A DNA stretch of 64,000 nt from NCBI RefSeq assembly GCF_023634645.1, contig NZ_JAMKMR010000009.1, positions 1 to 64,000 of the forward strand, read 5' to 3'. This DNA comes from Vibrio sinus (GTDB lineage: Bacteria > Pseudomonadota > Gammaproteobacteria > Enterobacterales > Vibrionaceae). Below the pieces are notes generated by a model that had not been told where the DNA came from, searched no databases, and saw only the letters and a list, made by a program, of their open reading frames with translations. Both the position numbers and the translations under genes were made by a program. Position 1 is the first letter of the stretch. Every line of letters begins with the position of its first letter. This document shows, piece after piece, positions 46,801-53,364 of this stretch.

Positions 46801-48765
46801 ATCCAGACGATTCTTACCGAGGTGTTTTTTGGTACTTTGTTTGGGTCGATGTTCCAGTTCCCTGACCAGTTTGGCACTTTCATTCAACAGTTCAACCACA
46901 GCGGGTTTGGCACTGTCATAAAACGCTGTTGTGTCTTTCTCCGTCAACAGTTTCCAACTAGGGTTAATATAATCGTCTGAAAGTGCCTTTATTGCCTCAT
47001 TCAACTCTTTTGTTAGCGGGGTACCACTAAATTGGTCTCGAATCCCCGCCGCTTTCATGGCTTCCTTGACCGCGCCATGAAGACCTTTGGCGGCCATAAA
47101 GGCGCTTTCTTTCAAAGCCTTGGGTTGATAGTTTTTAGTCGCATCGCCTACCCAACGAGCTACGCCCCCAGAAGCTGGCCTTGTGTCAATCCAATCTTGA
47201 CGTGGCTCACCAAGCCTATGCCGGTGTAGGCTCTTAGCTTCGATAAGTACGTCCTTAGAAGATGCATTTTTCCCGACTAACCTGCCTTTTAAATCGACGC
47301 GTAATTCAGTCATGGGTTCGTTCACACTGAATGGTCTAGTATCCGGTTGGTATTTTTGACTATCCGGTCGGTTTTTGTTCGGTAAAATCGACAGTTTTTT
47401 TCCATCTGACAGCCATAGACGACCATCCCCCTGAAATGAAAGTGACTTTAAATCGGTGGTGTCTATACGTCGACGCTGTAACTCCGATATCTGACCTTCG
47501 ACTTTTCGTATCAGTAATTTGCTAGCACCACTTTCCGCCTTCACAATAAATGCAATATCACCGCGTTCGTTGACGGTGAAATCTAATACGCGCTCTTGTC
47601 CTTGATTCCCGTCAGTCAAATCTGCCACCAGGGTACCGGTATCACCCCGTGGACTCAGTTTATAGACTTTGTTGTCTCGCAATATATAAGCGTCACCATC
47701 CACCCCAAGCTTTAATAACGTTACTCCCTCAACGCCTGTTGCTTGCGGGAACGTGTTGGTTTTACCGGCCCGTCTTGTGTAGATCTCTCCGTCTTTCACT
47801 CCCAGTAAAACGCCGTTTATGTTTTCAATAAACGGTATCTTTGGCGCTTGAATTTCCCCGCCCAGTGCACCGTCATTACCTTCAACAACGACCTTACCTG
47901 ACCGTTTTGCGTTAACCGTGTCAAATACCAAATTCAGGTTTTTATCACCACTAATAAAAGGTTTCTCCGCCTTATTGGTCACGTTTTTCTGCGCAGTTTC
48001 AACCACACCACGCCACTTCTTCTTCGCGGCTTCATTTCCGTTGATGAGCCCATTAACAAGCTCCGTTGTACTACCTTCATGCTCCGCCAGTTCGGCAATA
48101 TATTTTATTCTTGCCTGTATCGTTTCTTTAAGCTCAGCTTGATAATTTTCAGGGAAAGTCTGTGCGTTATATATTTCCGCATTGGGTACTTTATCTCTAA
48201 AGATCGGAAATACGTCCGTCCCCTCGCTTGTTGTGTCTAACTTCTGAGTCACCAGATTCCAACCACCCTTGTCCTTTTCATAAGCCATAAAGGTGCTAGC
48301 CTGGGTTGATGTCGTCCCTGTATAATTTGAGTAATCGGTTGCCATAACGACATTGTCATAAAAAAGAGAAGCATTGTTTCGTGAATCGTGAAAAACGCGA
48401 TATGTCTCCTTGTTTAGTTGGGTCACAATCACCGAGCACCCTCCCAGACCACCGGTAAACAGGAGCTGTGGCTCATTGCTTTTTGGCGTGATCGGAATAT
48501 CTATATAGGCGGGCGAACTTCCTTGCTGACCAATTGATTTATACCCCAGAAAGTAAGCCGGCGTCCCCGCTCTACGATCGCGAGAAGGCGCTATTTCAAA
48601 CCCATTCTGACCAATTCTCTTCAATGTAAAGGAGCCGATGTTTGGTAATGGCGCTGTGCCTTTTGTCATGCCTTCCGAGCTAATGACCTTTTGCTTGCTT
48701 ATTTCCAGCGGCGCGGCTGAGAAATGGGTGAGATCTTGTAGCCATTGCGGTACTTGGTTAGTCAT
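37882..48765 (-). CDS. Giant T1SS-exported toxin: Cys/His domain, C80 protease, TcdA/B-like pore segment, RTX
   Basis: A 3627-aa protein without a Sec signal, encoded after its own type I transporter. Visible modules: (1) residues 1-240 with FTGGLGGCSVIVTQ and YRVFHDSR, a Cys110/His126 pair at CNF-like spacing. (2) About 300-500, propeller-like repeats (NGVLLGVKDGEIYTRR, GDAYILRDNKVYKL, GRLWLSDGKKLSI). (3) About 540-1240, helical then beta-rich, with a repeated motif GLLNWFIKGGASGS (near 930) and GLIPWLRGSANGS (near 1150). (4) About 1255-1480, a C80 autoprocessing protease with VVVQLQGDE, LVGHGRD (His1335) and LVGCQL (Cys1378). (5) About 1650-1815, hydrophobic, TcdB-translocation-like (IGEAIPFVGSAFAF, GLAGALFPPGEAVIAPAVMA). 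(6) Degenerate RTX-like blocks near 2050, 2200, 2380 and 2510, then canonical GGxGxDxxx repeats at 2683-2725 and 2762-2812. (7) About 2934-3074, a charged coiled coil; helical tail to the end, with LVQAMNSMG near the C-terminus. AAGGAA precedes the ATG. The last 1.3 kb is AT-rich compared with the N-terminal half. No glucosyltransferase DXD domain or MARTX repeats were seen. Confidence 0.85.
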   Translation of the reverse strand: MTNQVPQWLQDLTHFSAAPLEISKQKVISSEGMTKGTAPLPNIGSFTLKRIGQNGFEIAPSRDRRAGTPAYFLGYKSIGQQGSSPAYIDIPITPKSNEPQLLFTGGLGGCSVIVTQLNKETYRVFHDSRNNASLFYDNVVMATDYSNYTGTTSTQASTFMAYEKDKGGWNLVTQKLDTTSEGTDVFPIFRDKVPNAEIYNAQTFPENYQAELKETIQARIKYIAELAEHEGSTTELVNGLINGNEAAKKKWRGVVETAQKNVTNKAEKPFISGDKNLNLVFDTVNAKRSGKVVVEGNDGALGGEIQAPKIPFIENINGVLLGVKDGEIYTRRAGKTNTFPQATGVEGVTLLKLGVDGDAYILRDNKVYKLSPRGDTGTLVADLTDGNQGQERVLDFTVNERGDIAFIVKAESGASKLLIRKVEGQISELQRRRIDTTDLKSLSFQGDGRLWLSDGKKLSILPNKNRPDSQKYQPDTRPFSVNEPMTELRVDLKGRLVGKNASSKDVLIEAKSLHRHRLGEPRQDWIDTRPASGGVARWVGDATKNYQPKALKESAFMAAKGLHGAVKEAMKAAGIRDQFSGTPLTKELNEAIKALSDDYINPSWKLLTEKDTTAFYDSAKPAVVELLNESAKLVRELEHRPKQSTKKHLGKNRLDELIESGHHGLGESLTQRLKMLKDDGLFIGDDSRVGLIIDKLKLNNATLNQLKKTFKGTTEETVKQEDELIKKNQSNPISKAIEDGVNNVADYRKAEHAIKVINNAFSTKHGAFKMATDSMSGKEADVSEKLINKLLGMEEGAKLTFSRKNEITPMLLPLKDAGGNLKITRAERYQCVIEKTESGIRVSFTQEAANGASLFAGVGTEFAKLGLTVEPVTKTDNTTVTFEIAQADTGDFARRLTATEQFGLGEMSKLANNVKVTNESKLVNKTSLGGKGLLNWFIKGGASGSIERVIEKGLTDSRNEGKAWSKSATMQGSKESGSGATPGLDVNKLLQPQVEKMQNWLRSWAESEGGMVKKIALFDGKIGDTNYSLQLDEQGEVKGITFKRSGGYDSVFGNYAQSLSEVPNDVKAAFEKLAPLKATGNRALRFNAEFEVTAKDLKAHFATLGKDLNNLTDRDINSALKTMLNDGRVAKIKSMSATVEGGLYERAAGTGLIPWLRGSANGSLKLEETLGSIEFEHNESGEASVAKRTGPMFNPDVSDDLVKGQIDKIIRTKSTLKDMVDSLVGTGKSEAGGALGGDTINEVWNVPPETLTPSTKKGNASGIEKQVVVQLQGDEVSFQAAKELVEKNLGKTQWLQLNRAGEERVFEWKDGKRASIDKLLPMDAEGRVRITLVGHGRDVDGLSQFGGRGAAEVNETLKALLKRVPGSATGIRLKLVGCQLIKPGQVLENTIPGELTNTLLEFANKNNIKDVSSVATQYRTRVVDGKHEYFIGDKWLTKEQAEEEGHELDYKQELVNDRKLIPHVDKITEFSGEHISKQDHALFDLVKEIKQEGEPIESLLPEKKALLKAYFGSELRAERLINNHSAESLLHEALRNKPLLEQMNRLVSEDAVRQSAFSAMEASMALAYDHGLLTKALSDKITEIQKDNPALKLAEVAPEFDFKSGMVKFSMEDSTGNVTEHEVSVEPEKLKSRALLEDYKSRLASGSHGSEVVGKVNQAMGIYGSVMGFVGSVNALKNGDVANGTINMLQTLHGVGELSGINQQIYRASAKALGKALTGDANALAQDTGKVLQEARVFGEEAGGFIGEAIPFVGSAFAFYNVEQDLKRGGTLGDIDAGIDGLIGLGGLAGALFPPGEAVIAPAVMALTMLRMGIDDMYRDIKNDLDNLPEGAGWDDKVDAFMKGAWQGIKGSVSDGFNALEHFIDPNLSDKELAKHVEWSRKFLKEIDNKDNYVKESNSKIDFRDVKEGTIDGGLVFRMGEPGEKSTVTVPQMKSEKRGKVGTFELSKSGKGKKTIFLNFGQANKLSVNFVKSSYLKHYDNTTGSMFHDNSHVDSIPFQGYDVTKQEKRGDTLFGTFFGNSQGNTFVAPLDDPKDKDGNPVDMKLAKYAYRLVGGIGNDTFIVGPQNSHITGVGGANRYVINPKHDGQSDKYRAVKEVTIDNHSSNGQTSTLELNTTREKIRFQRDGQDLLVRYPSGKNTSTVRLLGWYQGKDYRRLRFKTTDGYSSVSQETSNQPQLNLLAKLVSQDELKKTNQDTSVNQFVIGGNKNDIVGNDRNNIFMVTGDQNTINGVQGSNRFNINWDGEKSKHLTIESSKGAGQDTLHFNAKDSDVKLSRSSDGNDLEIVIHYNKKAQPSVVVVKGYFANLTDKRQPIAIITKDGVQGIVQEDTQTGSVTKINSILDFSQVDGNVPNEVDLNDPMNRHVTLVMALEGQTIVGTSGNNKFRAMGNHVTFKSNGGKNDYVFDASSRGQVIELHDNDELSTLFIRGGKLDTLETTFDQNNRVLTVYSKGNSISELKNYDPERTRLAIKTTDGLFTVDKEGDKRVLSVEGDNIEDWRWKAKTLLGTNKKSVLVGNEENNTLDGRGCADLTQSDELMGTKGHNTYVVKEGYNFVEIDNVSEDKKKDILQLHADFNTLKVLKEDNDVIITNDEDMHQSRKGSNKKFFSVKLKNWFKGENYQHLYVTTKGGVLSKIELNNQGKAKLSVVSINHQDSKKALHVDLSKPGYETLKGFKGSLSNTNVIKGNDLGNHIEGGDENDKFYGGKGDDTFTSGYGKNLIDGGGGTNTVKFKGKQAKGVTVNLLTGKVKGADGKESQLVNIQRVVGSLNNDTLVSGKGDNLLQSSAGDNTFESVAGNDTLVGGIGKDTFKVHFTLDSAKQAGHEGLSQRNFFGKNVIVEDKNKDGKFELLGVKPEQVVTQRVRNSLVISIKDSKTGKLIPGARQLTIKGWFSNSALENVKLKFDDGSTTTETNVASLLKKTNQSEFDTWTKEKQNLKEMERLSNLTPKELKEELDQWNRKIIDKEREIRKEKRRLREIEEDRQFAKDKQIQKELREKEANEQKELREKEAERQAEIQKERRAKDELAHKNAQKHKKEKLKEAQADLAETTTHLDTTQTKLKEKNQQIEILHKEIESIGVNKTTLEEAKSNVNEIYEGLFKYLKKRLGELIPDSTIDSIKPMIRACCTWGDNGEWYGVNDALMRQKFYWDANIVRLTGWYLSETVVARNNANKKLTDISGKYKKRNDLENQEKSINSEITKLNKECERLSNKSNEINDYIRRFNNESKFMEELNIFKSNATVLHSKIDNILKALHNYSEVDGGANEIIKFIKELEDFKNNKAPSHSEILEKRWNQIFDMFKSDNATKIEHVTEWAKKENSEDYKKFKKKGDEWVQDRRIYREYFEEQRYSAWNEQQFDEDKESLQSKIQADITELESAKESFVEEKELRGHIGLDTENIQRKIAGIDAMKSFLGLEKLRAEKLDEYKKALEDYKNNGWTKIRKALSVFDISKWWGSGNYKTKLAKFMKSTMNKAYGEYLEKVNEFKKAHADKLPSLYRDYLDYFEKDGSLDHTNWNDLVSKKKYQYGPNGLRDFPASSLNSSIDISQIKREVSLAEMLGQESQKESNHAKLAARDQEGDVANTSRVNNLQLVQAMNSMGSGEKTGLDDKLSQSDKTLIKVKPILSHRY
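39743..39800 (-). repeat. Short tandem repeat in the toxin coiled coil
   Basis: The plus-strand phrase CTTTTTCTCGAAGCTCTTTT occurs twice about 33 bases apart and encodes two copies of KELREKEA in the coiled-coil region. This indicates recent unit duplication or slippage inside the toxin gene. Confidence 0.7.
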
Positions 48766-48848
48766 AGTAATTCCTTGTGTTTTTTTGCTGAGCTCTGCGC
48801 TTTTGGACGCAGTACGGTTGATGGTCTGAGTGTCTTTTTTATCGACAT
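48762..48848 (-). CDS. Possible 28-codon basic ORF overlapping the toxin start
   Basis: Reading frame MSIKKTLRPSTVLRPKAQSS followed by AKKHKELL, ending in a TGA that overlaps the toxin ATG as ATGA. AGAGA lies eight bases before its ATG. It has nine Lys/Arg in 28 residues and no family I recognise. It lies in the 200-base gap between the fusion-protein gene and the toxin gene. It could be a leader peptide for translational coupling, or chance; the toxin also has its own AAGGAA ribosome-binding site. Confidence 0.35.
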   Translation of the reverse strand: MSIKKTLRPSTVLRPKAQSSAKKHKELL

Positions 48849-48965
48849 GATTTAATCTCTTGTAGAAAAATCAGTCATAAGGAGTCATCCCTGCTTTGTG
48901 GTGAAGCAACGCATGACCGGTTTGTGTACTACTAAAGTTTTGGGTAGTTTTAGGTAATCGCTGTG

Positions 48966-50408
48966 TTAGCGCTCTCGTATCGCTTCAGAGAACACCTCCT
49001 TGATGGGGGACAACAGGTAGTCGATGACCCGTCGTTGGTCCGTTTTGATGTCGGCGGTGACCGCCATACCCGATTGTAATGGCAGTTGGATACCAGTATG
49101 CGTGGTGTTTTGCGCCGCTAAGCGGATGCGCGCCGAATACACCGGCCCCATTTTTTCATCGTCAATCGCATCGTGGGATATGTACTCCACCCAACCTTGA
49201 AGGGTGCCATATTTGCTGTAAGGGTAACTTTCCACTTTCAATGTCACTGGCTGGCCGGTGCGCACAAATCCGATGTCACGGTTGAGTACCATGGCGTTCA
49301 CCAATAAGGTCGCTTTATCTGGGGCGATAATCGCCAGTTGTTGGGCAGGTTGCACCACCCCACCAATGGTTTGGGTCGCCAGTTGCTGCACATAGCCGCT
49401 CACGGGAGCGCGCAAAAAGCGCTGCGCTTCTCTTTGTTTAAAGCGGCGCAAACTCAGCTCCGCTTCTCGCACTTTGTCTTCGGCCTCAATCAGCTCGGCT
49501 AGGAGCTGGCTTTGTACATCGGCTTGCAGCTGGGCAAGCTCAGCCTGCAAGCGATGACGGCTTGCCCGAAATTGCTCGACTTTTTGCTTTTCCGCCTCCA
49601 GATTTTTTTGCATGGTGATGCGCTCCCCTTCGAGCTCTAACCAATTTAATCTGGCCGCCATTTTTTGCGTCGCTAGCCGCAGCATAGCACTGGCTTTTTC
49701 TGTCGCCACTGGCAACAACGCGGTGAGCTTGTCGGCTTCTATCAAACTGGCCTGTAGCGCCGAGCCGACTTCCGCGATTTGAGCCTGCAAGCCCTGCTTT
49801 TTACTGAAGTACGCCATCAATTGATGTTGTAATCGCGCACTTTGATGGTTTTCTAGCGCGTTGGCGTGATTCAAATACGTCGACGACTCTTGTTGCCATC
49901 GCGCAGGCGTGTCTGACACAGACGCCAGCTCACCCTCCTCTTGAGACTCAGCGGCCCCCTTATCCAAACGGCGCAGCATCTGCTCGACGCGACGAACATT
50001 GAGCTCAGCCATCTCTTTTTGTCTGCCCAATTGCGACAAATCAACCTGGTTTTCAATGCTGTTCAGCGCTATCAATAGCTCGCCTTGCTCCACGTATTGA
50101 CCGTTGCTGACATAAATGTCGCGCACAATCCCCGCTTCCAAAGGCTGAACCAACTTCACGCCCCCTTTAGGCACCACTTTGCCTTGGCTGACGGCATTCA
50201 CGTCAACATGCCCAAAATAGGCCCAAATCAAGGCCAAGGAGAAAAACAGCGCCAGCAGCATCGCCACCCCTCGGCCAATGGGCGAGGCGGGCGTTTCCAA
50301 TATCTCCAGCGCGGCGGGAAGAAATTCACGTTCATTGCTTTTTTGCTTTGAGGTGCCTGCGGCTTTTATCCGCGACATGATGCGGGTTAACCAATCTGGA
50401 AACGTCAT
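48966..50408 (-). CDS. Type I secretion membrane fusion protein (HlyD family)
   Basis: Periplasmic adaptor of 480 aa for the adjacent ABC transporter. It has a cytoplasmic N-terminus, one membrane helix (GVAMLLALFFSLALIWAYFG, about 45-64), a lipoyl-like half-motif (GKVVPKGGVKLVQPLEAGIV), a long alpha-helical hairpin (about 105-320, Ala/Glu/Gln/Leu-rich), the second lipoyl half (LRAPVSGYVQQLATQTIGGV) and a beta-barrel C-terminal domain. Size matches HlyD. Its ATG overlaps the transporter's stop codon (ATGA), so the two are coupled. The toxin gene follows 200 bases later. No TolC-like outer-membrane gene is nearby, so a shared TolC is expected. Confidence 0.93.
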   Translation of the reverse strand: MTFPDWLTRIMSRIKAAGTSKQKSNEREFLPAALEILETPASPIGRGVAMLLALFFSLALIWAYFGHVDVNAVSQGKVVPKGGVKLVQPLEAGIVRDIYVSNGQYVEQGELLIALNSIENQVDLSQLGRQKEMAELNVRRVEQMLRRLDKGAAESQEEGELASVSDTPARWQQESSTYLNHANALENHQSARLQHQLMAYFSKKQGLQAQIAEVGSALQASLIEADKLTALLPVATEKASAMLRLATQKMAARLNWLELEGERITMQKNLEAEKQKVEQFRASRHRLQAELAQLQADVQSQLLAELIEAEDKVREAELSLRRFKQREAQRFLRAPVSGYVQQLATQTIGGVVQPAQQLAIIAPDKATLLVNAMVLNRDIGFVRTGQPVTLKVESYPYSKYGTLQGWVEYISHDAIDDEKMGPVYSARIRLAAQNTTHTGIQLPLQSGMAVTADIKTDQRRVIDYLLSPIKEVFSEAIRER

Positions 50409-52978
50409 GCGTTGCCCTCCTCAGCTTGCTCACCCGACTGAATGGCGCACAAGCGCGCGTAACGTCCTCCTTTGAGGAGCAGCTCATCGTGGCTGCCATC
50501 TTCGACCACTTCGCCACTTTCAATGGTGAGGATGCGGTCCGCATGGCGCACCGTAGACAGTCGGTGGGCGATAATCAACACCGTGCGGTTTTGACAAATC
50601 GCCTGCATATTCTGTTGGATAATACTTTCCGACTCGTAATCCAGCGCACTGGTGGCTTCATCAAGAATGAGAATACGCGGGTTGGAGACTAAGGCTCTGG
50701 CGATGGCCACCCGTTGTCTTTGGCCGCCAGATAGGTTAGCTCCGCGCTCTTCCAGTTGCGTATCGTAGCCTTCAGGCAGGCCTAAAATAAAGTCATGTGC
50801 GCCGGCCAACTTGGCCGCTTCCACCACCCGCTCCATCGACATACCTGGGTCTGACAAGGCAATGTTGTCTCGCACCGAGCGATTAAACAGAAGGTTTTCT
50901 TGTAATACGACGCCGACTTGAGTGCGCAACCAACTGGTATCGACCATGGCTAAATCAAACCCATCGACCATCACACGACCTGATTCGGGCACAAACATGC
51001 GTTGGACTAACTTAGTAAGCGTACTTTTGCCCGAGCCTGACGGCCCAACGATACCCACGGTTTGTCCGGCCGGAATGTCCAAACTGATGCGGCGTAATAT
51101 CTCAGGTTTGTCGGGTTGGTAGCGAAACGTCACTTGGTCAAACGACAAGTGACCGTCAATATTGTCCAGGCTGGCGCGATTCGGGTCGTAACCCGGTTCA
51201 GTAGGGCTGTTGAGTACATCCCCCAACCGCTCCACCGAAATACGAGCTTGTTGAAAATCATTCCACATTTGTGACAATCTCAGCACCGGGGCGGTCACGT
51301 GACCGGCGAACATATTAAACGCCACCAACTGACCCACCGTGAGCTCGCCCTTTATCACCGCTTTGGCGCCCATAAACAGGATACCCGCGGTGACCAATTT
51401 AGAAATCAACTGCACCGCTTGGCCCGCAATGTTGCCCAGATTGGCAGCACGAAAGCTAGAGCGCACGTAAGCTGCCAGCATTTCTTCCCAACGGCGCTGC
51501 GCTTGGGGTTGCACCGACATAGCTTTCAGGGTTTCGACCCCGGTCACCGACTCAACCAAAAAAGACTGATTTTCCGCGCTGCGGCGAAATTGCTCATCCA
51601 GACGGTTGCGAAGTATTGGCGTCACTAACACCGCTATCAGCACGTAACACGGGATGGAGGCCAGCACCACTAAGGTTAACATTGGGCTATAAAACCACAT
51701 GACGCCGAGAAAGACGAAGATAAACAGAAAGTCCATCACGAGTGTGAGCGCTGAGCTGGTAATGAATTCTCGAATGTTTTCCAGCTCTCGAATGCGGGCG
51801 ACCGTTTCACCTACCCGGCGAGATTGAAAATACGACATTGGCAAGCTTAGCATGTGCTTAAACAGCTTCGCGCCAAGCTCCACATCAATGCGGTTCGCCG
51901 TATGGGAAAACACATAAGTCCGCAGGCCGCCCATGACCACTTCAAATATCGCCACGGTCACCAAACCAATCATCAAGACATTGAGCGTACTCATGCTTTG
52001 ATGAACCAAGACTTTGTCCATCACCACTTGGAAAAACAACGGAGATATCAAGGCAAACAGTTGCAGAAACAGCGACATGACCAAGACTTCGGTCAAAATA
52101 CGTTTGTATTTGAGCACCGCTGGGATAAACCAACTGAGGTCAAACTTCCCGCCTTTCCCAAGTATGGGCGCGCGCTTGGTCATTAAGATGAGCGAGCCTG
52201 TCCATAAGGCCTCAAACTCTGAAGGCGACAATTGACTGAGCTCACCTGTTTCGCCACTTTGCAGCAGTATTTCCTCTTCGGTCACTTTACCAAGGACGGC
52301 GAATTCACCCGAGGTCAGCTCAGCAATGGCAGGCAGTGGGGTTTTCGCTAAACGCTGGACTTTGGTGTGAACTTGGCGCGATTTCAAGCCTAAGCTGCGA
52401 CTCATTCGCACCAGTGCTTCGCCATCCAAAGCTTGTCCGGCTTGCTCTCGGGATAATTGCTCGATATTGACGGGCATTTGATGAAATTGAAGTAAGGTGG
52501 CCAAGCATTGAAAGCCCGAATCCGACCAATCTTTTTGCTCGGGTGGCGTGTCGGTTGGCGCACCATCCCCCGATGCACACGCCTGAGCAAATAGCACCGC
52601 TTTCCCGTCCCAAGCGGGGGACAATTGTGATGCCTCTATTGAAACGCAGTCGCCATGTTTAAAGTCATACACCTGCATCTCATTCTCTGAGTGGTGAACC
52701 GCCAACATGCACTGGCCCTCACTTATCTCAATAATCGCAGGCGTAGGGAGGTGACTAAACTCGTGGGTCTCTGAGCTGACTAACTGGGCCTCCAGCCCTA
52801 GCTGATGAAAACAAGATAATACATCGTCAATTTGGACAATGGAGGGGAACGCCTCCGTATCGATGGGGTGCTCTCTTTGAAGCTGTTGCACCACCGCCAG
52901 AACGCAATCTAGCGCCGACGCGAAAATGGCCGACTCTCTTGGTTCGGCAGCGCTCGTTTCTGATAGAAAATCAGACAT
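50405..52978 (-). CDS. Type I secretion ABC transporter with tandem C39-like domains (HlyB family)
   Basis: Inner-membrane exporter ATPase of 857 aa, about 140-150 aa longer than HlyB. Residues 15-130 look like one degenerate C39-like domain (ALDCVLAVVQQLQ, then PTPAIIEISEGQCMLAVHHS). Residues 150-270 form a second one, the usual position (DSGFQCLATLLQFHQ, LGLKSRQVHTKVQRLAKTPL). Neither has a complete Cys/His pair, so they should act as substrate-binding CLDs rather than proteases. The six-helix membrane domain spans about 285-560 (SRRVGETVARIRELENIREF). The nucleotide-binding domain has Walker A GPSGSGKST (near 645), SGGQRQRVAIARA and LILDEATSALD. It is the first gene of the cassette, followed by HlyD through ATGA and then the giant toxin, presumably its substrate. 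Confidence 0.93.
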   Translation of the reverse strand: MSDFLSETSAAEPRESAIFASALDCVLAVVQQLQREHPIDTEAFPSIVQIDDVLSCFHQLGLEAQLVSSETHEFSHLPTPAIIEISEGQCMLAVHHSENEMQVYDFKHGDCVSIEASQLSPAWDGKAVLFAQACASGDGAPTDTPPEQKDWSDSGFQCLATLLQFHQMPVNIEQLSREQAGQALDGEALVRMSRSLGLKSRQVHTKVQRLAKTPLPAIAELTSGEFAVLGKVTEEEILLQSGETGELSQLSPSEFEALWTGSLILMTKRAPILGKGGKFDLSWFIPAVLKYKRILTEVLVMSLFLQLFALISPLFFQVVMDKVLVHQSMSTLNVLMIGLVTVAIFEVVMGGLRTYVFSHTANRIDVELGAKLFKHMLSLPMSYFQSRRVGETVARIRELENIREFITSSALTLVMDFLFIFVFLGVMWFYSPMLTLVVLASIPCYVLIAVLVTPILRNRLDEQFRRSAENQSFLVESVTGVETLKAMSVQPQAQRRWEEMLAAYVRSSFRAANLGNIAGQAVQLISKLVTAGILFMGAKAVIKGELTVGQLVAFNMFAGHVTAPVLRLSQMWNDFQQARISVERLGDVLNSPTEPGYDPNRASLDNIDGHLSFDQVTFRYQPDKPEILRRISLDIPAGQTVGIVGPSGSGKSTLTKLVQRMFVPESGRVMVDGFDLAMVDTSWLRTQVGVVLQENLLFNRSVRDNIALSDPGMSMERVVEAAKLAGAHDFILGLPEGYDTQLEERGANLSGGQRQRVAIARALVSNPRILILDEATSALDYESESIIQQNMQAICQNRTVLIIAHRLSTVRHADRILTIESGEVVEDGSHDELLLKGGRYARLCAIQSGEQAEEGNA

Positions 52979-53364
52979 AATGAATCTCTTACTTACTCAA
53001 AAAATGATCACCGCTTCTGACAACCCGTGACCACAAAAAATAAAACGCTATAACATAACAGTTAGTTGTTGGTGCTATTTTGATTGCTATTAGTGTTTAG
53101 GTCCTCCGTGGTACTAACACCTTAAAGAGCACACAGAGTTAAGTCAGGCATATAATCTAGTGCGAATTAAGTATTACAGTTGAATAGTTTTGAAAAATAT
53201 TAGTAGAAGTGATGGTAAACATTCTGTCATGAGTTTGTATCAGTATGTCAGGCGCTCGTACATCACCGACAGGCGGCGTTTCGTTAGCTATCGCGTAATA
53301 AGAAAGTGAGGGATGTTAATTTAGTACTTAAAGCGACGGTCCCTGAAAGCTCCTCACTTTAAGC
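52979..53364. other. Region upstream of the type I secretion cassette
   Basis: This 386-base AT-rich stretch contains the promoter side of the transporter gene. No recognisable operator, RNA gene or coding frame was found. An acyltransferase (HlyC/RtxC-like) gene, common at RTX loci, is absent. Confidence 0.5.

Noticed and set aside
37882..48765. Classical MARTX toxin
   Set aside because: No MARTX glycine-rich A/B/C repeat arrays, no rtxC acyltransferase gene and no second transporter ATPase; only a C80 domain and RTX are shared.
37882..48765. TcdA/TcdB glucosylating toxin ortholog
   Set aside because: The N-terminus has no DXD glycosyltransferase motif, and RTX and coiled-coil modules replace the CROP receptor-binding repeats.
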